A stretch of DNA of 64,000 nt. Source: Polydactylus sextarius (Eukaryota > Chordata > Actinopteri > Polynemidae). Positions 1 through 17,938 of the stretch are shown piece after piece. Positions within the stretch are counted from its first letter, which is position 1. Each line of letters starts with the position of its first letter. The position numbers were made by a program, and so were the translations under genes. The stretch covers positions 24,924,565 through 24,988,564 of the forward strand of contig CM028913.1 of the NCBI GenBank assembly GCA_016801845.1. Reading direction: 5' to 3'. Below the pieces are notes generated by a model. It was not told where the DNA came from. It did no database searches and worked only from the letters and a program-made list of their open reading frames with translations.

Positions 1-930
1 TGTCGTCAATCGCCCACCGGGGAGGTACAACCGCTGACCTTTGACCTCTGATGACCATTGACATCTAATGGTACAGTTTTACAGTCGCTTGTTTCTTATT
101 TTTTTTAAGGTCGAATCGACTTTGACGACTTGTTCTTCAACCGACGTCCGTACAGCTCGTTGGAGAGCTACAGACAGAGCAAACTGGCCAATGTCCTGTT
201 CTCCAGAGAGCTCGCCAGGCGCCTCAGAGGTCCCCACTAACACCACAAGCAAACAACCATAGGTCACACACAAACAACCAGCCAAGGGTCCCCACAAATG
301 CACATAAACAAGCAACCATAGGTCCCTACAAACACCATAAACAAGCATCCATAGGTCCCCACAAATACACACAAACAAGCAACCATGGGACCCCACAAAT
401 ACACACAAACAAGCAACCAGTGCCATAGTCCAGTAATGTAGTGTGTAATTCAGTGTATGAACTCACCACTAGGGGGCGTATGAATCCAGGGTCCCTGTAA
501 ACACTGTGTGTGACCTCGGTCCCCGTCAGGTTCGGGCGTGTCGTCGTTCAGCCTCCACCCGGGCGTCGTCTGGACGGAGCTGGGCCGTCACGTCCACGGC
601 TGGTTCCCCCTGCTGGGGGCGCTGCTGAGCCTCCCGTCGCTGCTGCTCATGAAGACGCCTCGTCAGGGTTCTCAGACGACGGTGTACTGCGCCGTGACGC
701 CCGGACTGGAGCAGCGGTCCGGGTCCTACTTCAGGTACGAATCAAGGGTCAGGGTCCTCAGATGGAGGGTAGGTCAACCTCAGGTCCTCACAAGTCACAG
801 AAACAAGTTTGTGTTTGTCATCAGTGACTGTGTGGAGACGGAGGCGGCGCCGGAGGGACGAGACGACGTGGCAGCGAGGAAGCTGTGGGAGGAGAGCGCC
901 CGATTGGTTGGATTAAAGGACACGTGTTGA
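1..930 (+). CDS. Short-chain dehydrogenase/reductase, DHRS13/RDH12-like, 3' part
   Basis: This is the C-terminal half of a retinol-dehydrogenase-type SDR; the 5' part lies before the window. Exons read 1-24 (partial), 110-229, 530-734 and 825-930, with GT-AG introns and consistent phases (1, 1, 2). The first short exon gives SSIAHRG, matching the family VSS-x-AH segment. The catalytic YxxxK is YRQSK at about 169-183, followed by LANVLFSRELARRL. Exon 530-734 holds the conserved HPG-VVWTEL segment and a hydrophobic stretch. The tail GRDDVAARKLWEESARLVGL resembles DHRS13 more than RDH11/12, from memory. Family members reduce or oxidise retinoids or other lipophilic carbonyls with NADP(H) at membranes; the substrate here is unknown. 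The stop is TGA at 928-930. Family assignment is firm, the exact paralogue is not. Confidence 0.88.
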
Positions 931-1014
931 CCTTTGACCTGAGACTGACGCCGCCTACGGGTCAAACAACCAATCACAGCAGCAGGAAGAAAACACATTT
1001 AACAGCTTCGCAAC

Positions 1015-1020
1015 AATAAA
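1015..1020 (+). terminator. Polyadenylation signal of the SDR gene
   Basis: AATAAA lies 85 bases after the SDR stop codon, in an A/T-rich 3' UTR. No other gene ends nearby on this strand. Confidence 0.6.
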
Positions 1021-2423
1021 ACGTTTGTCAGTTTTCTGTGAAAAGAAACTTTAAAATCATCATCAGATTCAGTAAAGATGTTGCCTCATGTTTCTCTTTG
1101 ATCTTTTAGTTTCCTTCATGTTTTATCGTAGAACTGTGACGTCATGATGTCGTCATGTGTCTGTGATGATTAAAAACATGTTTCATATCAACAGTGTTGT
1201 TGTTTATTTTGTCGCAAATCAAAGACGTGATGATGATGATGATTCTTTTTGTAACGACGACATTTAAACATTAAAGTTTAACAGGAAACATCATCTGAAC
1301 GTTGGATCTTTTTTAGTTTCTGTTTTGTTCAGCTCAGACTGAATAGACCAATCAGACGAGTCGTCTCCGTCTCACTTTGACCTTTGAGGACGTTAAATCT
1401 AAAGGTCACGTGACCAGTTTTCAGTTTGTGTCTAAATTTAATTTACATTTTATAAAAATACAGAAATAAAAACGCCGAACTGTCAGTTTTTAAAATAACA
1501 TCAGTGATGATGATGATTCAGACTCAAGACGCAGCATCATCATAAAACACACACTCATGATGATGTCATGTGTCATGTGTCTCTTCCTGTCAAACAGCTG
1601 ATTTAGTCTGAAGCAGCTGGAGGTCAAAGGTCAGAAACACTCAGCAACTTTTCTTGAAAACATTTAACATCTGCTGTTGTTTATTGTTGTTTAATTGTGT
1701 TATTTTGATGGTTGTCATGTTGTTGTTGTTCTTTTATTGTCCTTGTTTTATATATAATTTGTTTATATATATTGTTGTTTACTTGTTGTATTTGTTATTG
1801 TTGTTGATTTTTGTTGTTATATTCTTTATTGTTGTTGTTGTCCTCGTGCTGTGTATCAGCTGATCTGTCTCTTTAATCACAAACTGCTCCGACATCAGAT
1901 CAGATCAGATCATTGGGTTTATCTGACTTGATCCGGATCACACTGATCCAGATCTGGCCCTGGAATCAGAGAACCGCTCCATGATCTTCTGATCCAGAAA
2001 TGAGGTCGTGATGCTGGACCCGGTCTGGGATCAGCGGGTCCGGATCCGGAGCATCTGTCTTTCTGTCCGTGCGCACGTTGTGGCGGCTCTCTACCGCTGG
2101 GGGGCGCTGCGGGGCTGCCGAGGAGCCGCTGAGCAGTGGGGAGTCCGGAGGAGGAGGGATGAGGGGGGCGAGGAGGAGGAGTAACCGGACACCGACTCCC
2201 GGAGCGGCTCCTGGCCGGTCAGAGCGCAGCGGAGCCCGGCAGCAGCAGCAGCAGCAGCAGCGGGACGCAGCGCGGACCGAGACCGAGCAGCAGCAGCGGA
2301 GCAGCGGCGGAGGCTCCGTCCTCCCTGCCGGACCTTCACCGCCTCTAACGGGCTCCTCCCGCCGCTGAGGACAAATAACGGAGTTACCGTGAAAGTAGCG
2401 ACGCTGGTACCGAGACTGACAGC
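1021..2423. other. Intergenic DNA and plekho1 5' leader
   Basis: No gene is seen from about 1,020 to 2,000; the DNA is AT-rich with low-complexity TTG/TTA runs around 1,660-1,860. From about 2,060 the sequence becomes GC-rich with CAG/GCA runs near 2,240-2,310. This is probably the CpG-rich promoter and 5' UTR of plekho1, whose ATG is at 2,424. The open frames here look like low-complexity by-products. Confidence 0.5.
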
Positions 2424-5000
2424 ATGAAGAAGAACAACTCCGGGAAACGGGTGAGTGTTACCGGGCACGCACCGGACACCGGAGCCGCGACACCGGACGA
2501 TTTCTGACGTTAAACCGAAGCTCGAGGAACAAAAGCCTCGGGATTACTTCAGGGCTTTTATTTTGAAATTACAGACTTCTAGCCACAGAATAGACCACTT
2601 CCGCTTTTCAGAATAAAAGCGTCGCCATCGCTGACAAACAGTTTAAAGACAAAAAGTGAAAAAATTAGACGTTGAATATTTAATATAATGATAACAAATG
2701 AAAAAATCAAAACATGAATCACTTGATTGATAAATAAAAACAGTTTAGTTGAAATTTTTAAAACTTAAACTTATTAAATATTCACATGTGACTAAATAAA
2801 GTGACATTTAATAAAAGTTTAATAATAGATATTAAGTTAAACCGCATTTTAATGAATTAAATTAAATTAAAGTTTATTATTCAAAAAATAATCAGAACAA
2901 ACTTTAATAGATTAATTATTTACCGTATTAATCTAAACATGAACATTAATAAACTGGTTGTTAATAATAAAAAATAAATAAATACAATACATTTAAATAT
3001 TTACATGAAAAAATAGAAGAGTTTAAAACTTTGAGTAAAAAAAAAAAAATTGATGATTCAGAAAAACAAGTTGATAACGAGCTTCAGCAGCTGCAGAGAG
3101 AGAGAGTGTGTGTTTCAGTGTGTGTGTGTTTCAGTGTGTGTGTGTTTCAGTGTGTGTGTGTTTCAGTGTGTGTGTGTTTTAGTGTGTGTGTCTTCATTCT
3201 CATTCACTCTTTCAGACGTTTGAGTCTTTTGTGATGGAGATTCACTCACATTCCTGCAGCCGCAGCGTCTCCAACCACCTGAGAACAACAACACACACAC
3301 ACACTGAAGCACACACACTGAAGCACACACACGCCTCCGTCTTCATCAGATAACAGATAAACTCTGTCATCAGTGGTTCTGTCAATAAAACACTGTGTAA
3401 ATAAATGTTTACATGTAAACATGTTTATATAAACAACATATTATTGAATGAAACTTGATGAGTGAACTTTACAAACATCACAACCTGTAAAAACGATGAA
3501 TATAAACATTTTAGACATTTATTTATTTATTTATTTAAAGTTTATTTGTTGTTATTTATGTGTTTATGTATCATGTTTTATAGAATTTATATTTATGTTA
3601 CTTTATATAAAGTTTATACATGTTTTATTCTAAAGTTTGTGTTTATTTAGGTGTTTGTGTCGTATGTGTTTACCATGTTGTTGTTCTGTCTCTGGTTCTG
3701 GTTCTGGTTCTCCGTTCTCCGGATCAGGGTCCTCAGGACTCGGCGCCTCAGAACCCTTCTCCTGAAAAACTGGGCTGGATCAGGAAGTTCTGTGGTAAAG
3801 GGATCTTCAGAGAGATCTGGAAGAACCGCTTCGTGGTTCTGAGAGGAGATCAGCTGTTCATCTGTGAGAAGGAGGTGAGTCTGAGGGGGCGGGGCCAACA
3901 AGTGACATCACCTCGTTAAGATATTTAATTATCGCCATGGTAACGGGGCATCACGTGACGGCAGGTTTGTTCGTTAAACTCGTTAACTTCATTAATTGGA
4001 TTTAAAGGAACAGTGACGCTTTTTTCTTAGATCCAGAGAAAAACAAACTGACAGATTTACTTACTGCGGAGAACCTCATAGAACCGTTCAGTATCTGTCA
4101 TGTTCCTCCAAGTTCTGTTGTTGGTTCTGACTGAAAACAGAAAGTTTCTCTTCCACTTTCTACAGTCGACGTTCTGCAGGAGTCGAGTTTCAGTCTGAGC
4201 TGCAGTCACACAGAGCGCTCCGGTTTCACGGCTGTAACCAGGGAGGGAACGTCCTCATAGAACCTTTATCATACAGAGAACATCATGTTAGAACCTTTAT
4301 CACAAACTGAACGTCATGTTAGAACCTTTATCACACAAAGAACATCATGTTAGAACCTTTATCACACAAAGAACATCATGTTAGAACCTTTATCACAAAC
4401 TGAACATCATGTTAGAACCTTTATCATACAGAGAACATCATGTTAGAACCTTTATCACAAACTGAACGTCATGTTAGAACCTTTATCACACAAAGAACAT
4501 CATGTTAGAACCTTTATCACACAAAGAACATCATGTTAGAACCTTTATCATACAGAGAACATCATGTTAGAACCTTTATCACAAACTGAACGTCATGTTA
4601 GAACCTTTATCACACAAAGAACATCATGTTAGAACCTTTATCACACAAAGAACATCATGTTAGAACCTTTATCACAAACTGAACATCATGTTAGAACCTT
4701 TATCAGACAGAGAACATCATGTTAGAACCTTTATCACACACAGATAACTTCATATTAAAATCTTTTTCACACAGTAAATCATGGTAGAGCTGTTTTCCAA
4801 CCGCAGAACATCAGAGAACGTTCTGGGGGTTCTGTTCTTCCTCTGTTCCTCTTTGTTGCATATTGTGAAACTGTCCATATTAGGACGTCTCTTTGTCTTT
4901 CTCTCTCTGTCTCATTCACTTCGTCTGTTTCTGTGAAAAAGTTTTGACTCGTGTGAAGCTTCTGTCAGCGGCTTCACTTCCTGTTTGACCAGGAATAGAA

Positions 5001-5031
<31 letters not shown>

Positions 5032-5733
5032 TCTGTTTTACATCGCACTGTGTTAGTGGCTCTGACAGTCGACAGTTTGATGTTTTCAGCAGCAGTTTTA
5101 GTTGTTTGTTCATTGCATGAGTTAATTAAAGTCAATTAACAGACAGACAGTGTTAAATGTGAAAAAAGTGACAGTGTTAAATTGTTTATTATATTTATTT
5201 TTCTAAAGCTGAAGAAGTTTCATCAAAACTTTAAATTAAAAACCAACGTTGTGAGGTTTGAGGTCTGACATGGACTCAGGTCCAGGTCCAGGTCTGAGGG
5301 TTCTGGGTCCTGAGGTTCTTTGTGTCCGCACAAAAAAAGCAGCACAACAAACGTGTGTGTGTTTTCTCCCTAAATAAGGCCATTGACAGAAGGTGGTGGT
5401 GGTGGGGGGCGTTTCCATGGTAACTAACTGAAAGCCTCAAAGGCTCTGCCTCCCCCATCTTCCTCCCTCCTCCTCACCCCTCGGTGAACGGTGGCAGTCG
5501 GCCAACAGGATCTGGACCTGGTCACAGTCCTGTGTTTGGGGGGTTAGAGGGTCTGTGTACTGAGGCATGATGGGAAACGTAGTTAAGAATTGGAGTGTAC
5601 ATCATATGATGCTGTGACATCACCGCATCAGTCACATGATGGGATGATGTCACAGACAACCGAGCAGCTGAAGCATTAAAACACACGTTAATCCTGTGTG
5701 TGTGTGTGTGTGTGTTAATCCTCAGATGATATG

Positions 5734-5776
<43 letters not shown>

Positions 5777-6116
5777 CTGTCTGTGTATTTATATCATCAT
5801 ATCATCATATCAACTGCTCTGAAACAATTAATCGTCATAGAAACAGTTTCTTCAAACATTTTAAATTGATTTATTTTCTTCAGATCATCAGATTTCACAC
5901 TTATTGATTATTGATCATCAGGTTTTTGTGTTTCCTTGTCAATTCAATTTTGAATATGTTCAGAGTGAAGACGTGTCAGTGTCTGTAAACTGATCAGAGG
6001 TCAGAGGTCGTTGTGGTTTGTTCTCAGGCTCCTTATGTAAGAGGAGAACTCTGAATATTGATTATTGATCACATGACTGATAATGGTGGAACGACCTGAG
6101 GCAACGGACGACCTCG

Positions 6117-6161
<45 letters not shown>

Positions 6162-6386
6162 GGTGTGGCCTCTCTCCTAGGAAGTCTCAGTTTAAACCTG
6201 GTTAATAATGGATGCTGTTTCCATGGAGATTAACGAGCAGAGGTTCACCTGCAGAAACACCCGCTGTGTGTGTGTGTGTGTGTTCGTGTGTATTTGTGGT
6301 GGAAACATGAACCAGAAGACGAGTTCATCAACTCAGAGCTGAACTGGTCTCACAGAGTCCAAAACCTCCAGTCCTCATAAGTCTGT

Positions 6387-6435
<49 letters not shown>

Positions 6436-7429
6436 CTGAGGACGACAAGTGTTGAAACCAAACCCTCTGTTCCTGCCACACACACACACACACACACACA
6501 CATCTGATGTTGTTTCTGTATTTACATAAACCAAAGAGTCTGATTCTATTTGATTTGACTGGATTTACATTTTAGCAGCCGGAGATTTCTGCTTCTTAGA
6601 AACTAAACGTCCTCTCATTCAGGATGTGTTAGCGTAACTTAGCTTAGCTTAGTGTAGCTTTGCATAAAACCTGGAGGCAGCTGGCTCAGCTCTGTCAGTG
6701 ACTAACATGAGACTTGGTTTGTAAAAACTAAAATATGCAAAAAAGTCTTTACTTAAACTACGCTAAACTACGCTAACTCAGCTAACAGGATTCATAGAAA
6801 TGTTGGACCGGTCTTTAATTAAATTCTTCTTATTTCCCATAAGTCTCTGACCTGTGACCTTTGACCCCTGCAGGTGAAGGAGCTGGGCCGGGCCGACGAG
6901 GTTCTGGACTTGTCGGACTACGACCGCTGTGAAGAAATACGCAAGAACAAGAGTCGCAGCAAAAAGAACCACAGCAAGTTCAGACTGCAGCGCTGCAGCT
7001 CACCGGGGAACATGGTCTGTCCACCTGTCTGTCTGTCTGTCCACCTGTCTGTCTGTCTGTCCACCTGTCTGTCTGTCTGTCCACCTGTCTGTCCATCTTT
7101 CTGTCTGTCTGTCTGTGTCTGAATTGAATTGTATGTCATCAAACACTCTAAAAGATCTCCACAGTCCATCCCTGAATACCCAGAATGCCCTGGGGGGATC
7201 AGATGTCTTAAAAACTGGGTGGCAGCTTTTGTTACACACATATACACACACACACTCACAATCACACATACACACACACTTGTCTCTCTGTGTTAGAGAA
7301 GACTATGAACCCTGATCCAGGACCAGAATCAGGACCTGGTGTCTCGGTCTGAACTCTGTCACCACAGAGTTGTCCTCACAAAGACAGACAGACAAACACA
7401 CACACACACACCATCTGGTGATGAGTCTG

Positions 7430-7462
<33 letters not shown>

Positions 7463-9860
7463 GGTTTATTGTTGCTAAAAGCAGTGAAAGAAGCTAAAAC
7501 GACAACAGTTGTGTTCAGCTGTTTTAACAGAAGTAGGTCAGTTTAATAAAACAAAAGAACATGCTAATAACATGTTTTAACATACTTATAATAACAGAGA
7601 ACATGCTAACAACATGCTACAGATAAAGAAACAAGTTAAGTGCAAAGTTCACAGAAAAGAGGATTTGATGTCTGAGCAACAATAAACAACCAAAGCAATG
7701 AGCTACAAGCTACAAGCTAAATAGACTAGCAGCTAACAGCTAACAGTTAGCCACTAATGCAACAGCAGTTAGCAGCTAGCTAAATGCTAGGGGTTAGCAG
7801 CTCGTCTTGTTAGCCTGTAGCTTGTTGTTTTGGTTCCACCTGTTTGGTTGTTTATTAAACAACAACGTTAAATTAGCATGTTGGTTAGCAGCTAGCTCAG
7901 ATATTGAATCCTATTTTCTGTGAACTTTCCTCTTAACTTGTTTCTTTGTTGTCAGCATGTTCTCTGTTGTTTGGATGTTAAGTTAGTATGTTGATTAGCA
8001 GCTAGCAGTTAGCAGTTAGCATGAGCTAGCAGCTAGCTCACTCGTGTCTCCGTGTTGCAGGTTCCTAACCTAGTGTTCCTCGCTGTCAGTCCAGAGGAAA
8101 AAGAGTCATGGATCAACGTCCTGAACGTCGCCATCACCAGAGCCAAGAACAAGATCCTGGACGAGGTGAGGACGCACACGCTACCGCTACCACCATCATC
8201 ACCACCATCATCATCACCATCACGTTGTTGTTAGTGTCAGTCAGTGAGTCATATATTTCACATGTTTGCGTCGTGTCAGTTTCTGCAGCCTCAGATTAAA
8301 ATAATTCACTTCCTGTCCTCAGACCTGCTGCTTCGTCCACGTGTTTGTAGGACATGTCAGTTCCTCAGTGGTTTATTTCAGTGTCCTCTCTGACAGGAAG
8401 TGGGTCCGAAACACCGCCGCCTGCGAGCGCAGCAGCTCATTAACAACCTTTTTCCACCGTTCGATGCTGCGATCAATAACCTGATCAATGCAGTTTTCTG
8501 TCACACTCACATGTTGTTCCAGAGGAAAACCTCTGATGAACCAGCGAGTCGATGTTTCCATGGGAACGTTAATGACGTCAAGTTAGTGTAAACGTCATTG
8601 GTCGGCTTGATCACAGCGACCTCCAGTGGACGTCGGAGGAACTGCAGCATCGATGAGTTTGATTTAATTAATGTGACATTTTCATGTCGTTGTTTGTGTT
8701 TCAGGTGACGGTCGAAGACCATCAACTGTCTCATCTGACACGAGACCGAGTGAAGATTCCTCACAACCGCAGGCTCCCGACCAGAGGCCACCTGCTGGCC
8801 GTGGTCAGTATGACGCTCTGCTTCTGCATTTACAGATAAATAAAAATGAAACTGGATTATTTCACATGTTTCAAGAACTGGCCTGTTTAATTAAAGCTGC
8901 TGTTTGATCAATAAAAGCAGCTCCAAATCCAGGATTAGGTCCTGGTCCAGGTCTAGTTCCAAGTCCAGATCCAGGTCCTCAGTCCCTCACACCAGTGTTA
9001 ACTGGAGCTGAAGTGATTTTTAGACTCAGTTACAAGGAGAAAAAGTTTAAAACTAAAATGAAATGTGATTGTTATTATTGTATATGAATGTATTGTTTAT
9101 TATGTTACAGATTATAATCTCATATGACAGTCACAGATTATAATCTTGTACTACAGTTACAGATTATAGTCTCAGATTACAGTCTCAGGTTCTGGACTAA
9201 CTCTTCCTCTATCTGGTCCAGGCGTCCACGTCGTCCTCTGATGGGACTCTGACTCTAGACCTGATCCAGGAGGAGGACGCTGCGTCTCCGGGAGCTAACG
9301 GCTACGACGGTTGCAGGACCGACCTGAACCGGGTGAGTCCGGACTGTCCCCGGTCCAGAACCGACAGTGCTCTGTGCACCTGGACCGTCGAGGCGTCCGT
9401 GAAGTCCCACAGTCTTCCTCGTGAAGTGGCGGCGTCAACGCGGGATCAAACCGCTCAGCTTGGGAAACGAACGGTGGCGGCGGTGGAGAAGAACCGCTGC
9501 GTCTCGATGGACGAGATCCTGACGCACTCCGAGACAAAAGTCGACAAGAACAAGGTGGCAGCGGTTACCCGGCCACCGGGCTCGGCGCCGTCTGGTGCAG
9601 CTGTGACCGTCACTCAGCTGCAGGAGCTGATCAGTCAGAAGCTGGAGAAGACGGAGCGGCTGCTGACGGAGGCGCAGGGGGAGGCGGAGGGGGAGGCGGA
9701 GCGGGGGAGGAGCGAAGCTGAGAGGCTCCTGAAGGAGGCGACGGCCACCTGGACGCAGGCCCGCGAGGTCCTGGAGGAGGTCAAGGAGCTGAGGTCATTG
9801 TTCCAGCAACTGGAGACCTCAGAGTCCCACTTGAACCCAGACCGCAAGAACCCGATGTGA
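2424..9860 (+). CDS. plekho1: Pleckstrin homology domain-containing family O member 1 (CKIP-1)
   Basis: Six coding exons: 2424-2450, 3728-3874, 6874-7014, 8061-8165, 8705-8803 and 9222-9860, all phase 0, giving 385 residues (human about 409). The start MKKNNSGKR matches the orthologue. A PH domain spans roughly residues 20-130, with GWIRKFCGKGIFREIWKNR, VLDLSDYDRCEEIRKNKSRS and FLAVSPEEKESW. The last exon carries LTLDLIQEED and a C-terminal heptad-like helix (QLQELISQKLEKTERLL) matching the leucine-zipper region. PLEKHO1 binds phosphoinositides and partners such as CK2 alpha, actin-capping protein and Smurf1, acting at the plasma membrane and nucleus (family knowledge). The exon 3 donor (GTCTGT at 7015) is weak and opens a tandem repeat. 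The next gene, anp32e, is convergent, and the adjacency matches human 1q21.2. Confidence 0.96.
3100..3330. repeat. TG-rich minisatellite (TTTCAGTGTGTGTG) and CA-rich flank
   Basis: Four to five copies of a GTGTGTGTTTCA unit lie in plekho1 intron 1, followed by ACACACACTGAAGC copies in the opposite sense near 3,290-3,330. Confidence 0.8.
4259..4745. repeat. 31-bp tandem array in plekho1 intron 2
   Basis: About sixteen copies of a 31-bp unit (AGAACCTTTATCACACAAAG plus AACATCATGTT). Copies differ at a few bases (ACAAACTGAACG, ATACAGAGAAC) that alternate in a higher-order pattern. No coding potential. Confidence 0.9.
5690..6440. repeat. Cluster of TG/CA and GA microsatellites
   Basis: Dinucleotide runs in plekho1 intron 2: TG at 5,695-5,715, CA at 5,736-5,775, TG at 6,119-6,158, TG near 6,265-6,282 and GA at 6,389-6,431. 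Confidence 0.85.
7015..7118. repeat. Tetranucleotide-based minisatellite (GTCTGTCCACCT)
   Basis: Copies of GTCTGTCTGTCTGTCCACCT start at the exon 3 donor of plekho1, so the intron's first base is also the first base of the array. Confidence 0.85.
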
Positions 9861-10357
9861 ACCGGAGGAACCAGTTCTGGTTCTGGTTCTGGACTTTGAG
9901 AACTGGACAAACCACTTTAAATTATTTAGAGAAATTCAGGTTTAGATTTTTCAGCCGAGAAGGAAACTGATGATGATGAAAATGTGCCAAGTTCAGTCGA
10001 ACTCTTCGTCTTTTCTTCCGTTTTTGTTTCTTTTCTTAGTGTCCTTCGATGCAGCTGAAGGTTGTCGGTACGAAAACGAAAACTCACCTCACTGCACTTT
10101 GATTGTTGAAGAAGACTGAATTTGGTTCGATGAGTTTAGAATCAGGAGCGACTCGGTACGAAGTGACGAAGCTGCTTCCTGTTCAGACTGATCTGGTCTC
10201 GGGTCTCTTCGGGGTCCTGGTCTTAGAGTCCTTCTAATCCGACCCGTCTGACCCATACGCCCCCTGGTGGCAGTCTTTGCTCAGCACAGCTTCCTCTTCC
10301 TGTTTCCTTGTGAATGTGAACGTTTATTTTTTTGTTCAGAGATTAAAACTCAGATGA

Positions 10358-10363
10358 AATAAA
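10358..10363 (+). terminator. Polyadenylation signal, plekho1
   Basis: AATAAA about 500 bases after the plekho1 stop. A second AATAAA follows near 10,571. Confidence 0.5.
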
Positions 10364-10699
10364 AACTGGAAACAAACAGCAGCTGATTTTTTTATCGAGC
10401 AGTTTGATACGAACTGAGTTTTACTGAGAGCTTTTATTTTTGTAACAAGGTGACAACTGGAGCCTGTTTCTGCTTTTTAAATCTCGTTCTTCCTGTTTCC
10501 TGCGGCTGCAGCAGCAGAGAGGATGCTGGGAGATGTAGTCCAGTAGCTGCTGGTGATGATTCATGTGCTAAAATAAAACAAACTGCAAACTAAACCTGGA
10601 TCAGTGTCTCATTAGACAGACACAGCTTCCGTTTGTGTGTTTGTGTGTGTGTGTGTGTGTGATGTTGCCAGGCAACCTGGTGACCTGAGGTGACACCCG

Positions 10700-11090
10700 C
10701 TCCACTGGTCTGTCTCTCAACAGGTCTAGGACCTGATGGGTTTAGGACCACATCAGTCCAGAATCTGATGGGTCCAGGGTCTGATCAATCCTGAATCTGG
10801 TTTGGGGCATGATATGTCAAGGACCTGGTCCAGGATTTGATGAGCTCAGCACTTGGTCCAGTACCTGCTGAGTCTGGGACCTGGTCCAGGACCCAATGAG
10901 TCCAAGGCATGCTCCAGGACCTAATGAGTTGATGACCTAATGAGGACCTGGTCAAGGACTTGAGGACCTAATGAGTCCAGAACATATTCCAGGACCAGAT
11001 CTAGTCTAGGACCTGATGAGTCCAGGACTGGATCTAGAATCTCATGAATTGAAGACCTAATGAGTTCAGGACCTGAACTATTTACAAACC
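10700..11090. repeat. Degenerate repeats of GGACCTGATGAGTCCA type
   Basis: Loosely repeated units (AGGACCTGATGAGTCCAGGA and variants) fill the DNA between plekho1 and anp32e. A second degenerate set (AACTGAACCAGGACTGAACC type) lies at 11,640-11,820. No gene is seen between about 10,370 and 11,960. Confidence 0.65.
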
Positions 11091-11967
11091 AAGCACTTTA
11101 TTAGGAACACCTGCTCATTCATGCAGTGTGTGTGTGTGTGTGTGTGTTAAGCCCCGCCCCCAGAGCCCTGAACTTCCATATAAGGAGAAGAAGAACACAC
11201 ACTGAGGAACATATGAGTGTGAGTGTGTTCTCAGCTGCAGTCGAGACAGACACTCACACGCACGCACACACACACACTAAGCTGCAGCTGATCAATCAGT
11301 GTGACCAGCTGATCACGGATCAATAAACAAACATTACAACATCAGGTTCTCATGAACTCTTCATCATCATCAGGGTCAAAGGTCAGAACGGATCATTAAA
11401 GAAATAAAAGTTTAAACATTTAAAAGAATTAAACTTTAAAATTTTATTTTGAATTAAAACTTAAATGATTCAAGTCTCAGTCAGATGATCTGATCTGCAG
11501 CGCCACCGTGTGGCCACGACAGGAACTTCATCTTATATAAACATCAAATTAACTTCATCTTTAAATCAACATCTGATCATTAACTTTATTGATCTCAGCT
11601 GATAAATCACATGATTCTCATTTAACATCAGCTTCAGTCTGGAACCAAACCTGAACTAGAACTAAACCAGGACTGAACCAAGGCCTGAACTAGGACTGAA
11701 CCACACCTGGACCAGAACTAAACCAGACCTGAACTAGAACTGAAACAGAACTGAACCAAACCTGAACTAGGACCTAATCAGACCTGAACTAGAACTAAAC
11801 CAGGACTGAACCAGGACTCCAAACTCTTTAAAGTCAGTTTGTAAAGTGACGTCTGATTCTGGATCAAATTTGATTTTTGACTAAAAGTTAAAAAGCTTCT
11901 TTGTGTTTGTGATGAAGATGAAGATGAAGATGAAGGAACCAGTGAAACGTGTCGAGTTCAGTTGTTT

Positions 11968-11973
11968 TTTATT
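11968..11973 (-). terminator. Polyadenylation signal, anp32e
   Basis: TTTATT on the plus strand is AATAAA on the gene strand, about 550 bases beyond the anp32e stop at 12,520. Confidence 0.5.
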
Positions 11974-12519
11974 GAAAAACACTCAGTTACAGCAACGATC
12001 AGACGACAGGAATAAAAAAATAAAATTAACTGCGAGGACGAGTCGCTGCAGCGTCAAACTGAGAGACGGAGGGTCAGAGAGAGAGACGCCACGAACACCA
12101 AGACCAGTTCACTGATATTTACACAGACCGGGACCCAGCAGAGACCGAGACCCAGAGGAACCCAGGACCCCAGAGGAACCGGGACCTGCAGGGACCGGGA
12201 CCCGAACAGAGAGCGGCAGACGGACAGGAGGGGGAGGGGCTAATGCAGTAACAGTCTTTAACTGAGAGAGAAGTCAACCCACAATGCACTGCTCTCATCT
12301 TTTCTATGGAAAGCAGTGCATTATGGGACATGGACACTTCAGGGTAAAAATCAGTAAATGAGCAGATCACATGGTACCAGGTTACATGACATCGTCAGTC
12401 CTGAGCGCTACTTCCTGTCTGTCTGCGGCTCTGAGGCGACACTGGACGGGGTCAGAGGTCACCGGAGGAGGAGGAGAAGGCGGGAGGGGGTGGGCGGGGC
12501 TACAGTGTGTGAAGGAGGT

Positions 12520-17240
<4,721 letters not shown>

Positions 17241-17417
17241 GATGCCTTAAGTGTTGACTGTACATCAGATTTATTTGTTTTTATCCGGTCTGTTTGTTTT
17301 ATACAGAATCTAAAGAATAAATACAACAGATGTGTGTAAAGTAAAAAGCGCTGACGTCAGAGATTTATTTAGCAACAAGTTTAAAAATAAAGAAACTTTT
17401 TTTTTTTATCATAAAAG

Positions 17418-17423
17418 TTTTAT
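17418..17423 (-). terminator. Polyadenylation signal, SMAD4-like gene
   Basis: AATAAA on the minus strand, about 520 bases beyond the stop at 17,939. Another candidate lies near 17,362. Confidence 0.4.
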
Positions 17424-17938
17424 TTTGGAATAAACAGCAGATGTTATAGAGTTGTAGACCCTTTCAGTATAAAAGTCTTTAAAATGTAAGCTGTAATAAA
17501 AGCTGGTGACAGAATAAATAATGTGACAGTGAATCACAATGTAAACAGGATATGATGTCATTAAGAGCAGGAAATCAATCAATCTTTGGTATATAATAAT
17601 AATAATCAATAAAATATAAAATAAATAAAGTCATGTTAAAGTTTCTGACAGCGTGTTTGTTTCCTGACAGAGTGAACATCTCTACGTGTCATTAAACGCA
17701 CCGCAGGTCTTCCTCCTGCTCCTGGACCACAGTAACCATAGAAACTGATGATGATTGACAGGAGGAATGAGACGCTGTGATTGTTTGATTGTCTGGAGCC
17801 TGAAGGTCTGTACCTGTCTGAACCGACCACTGAGCTGTGTTTGTTTACATCGAGGTGGGCGGGGCTTGTGTCCATCACAACAACAACAGCTGCAGATCAA
17901 TCACACACACACACTTACACACACACGGGTGCAGTGGG

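Noticed and set aside
9295..9537. Minus-strand frame of 80 codons in plekho1
   Set aside because: Antisense of the large last plekho1 exon.
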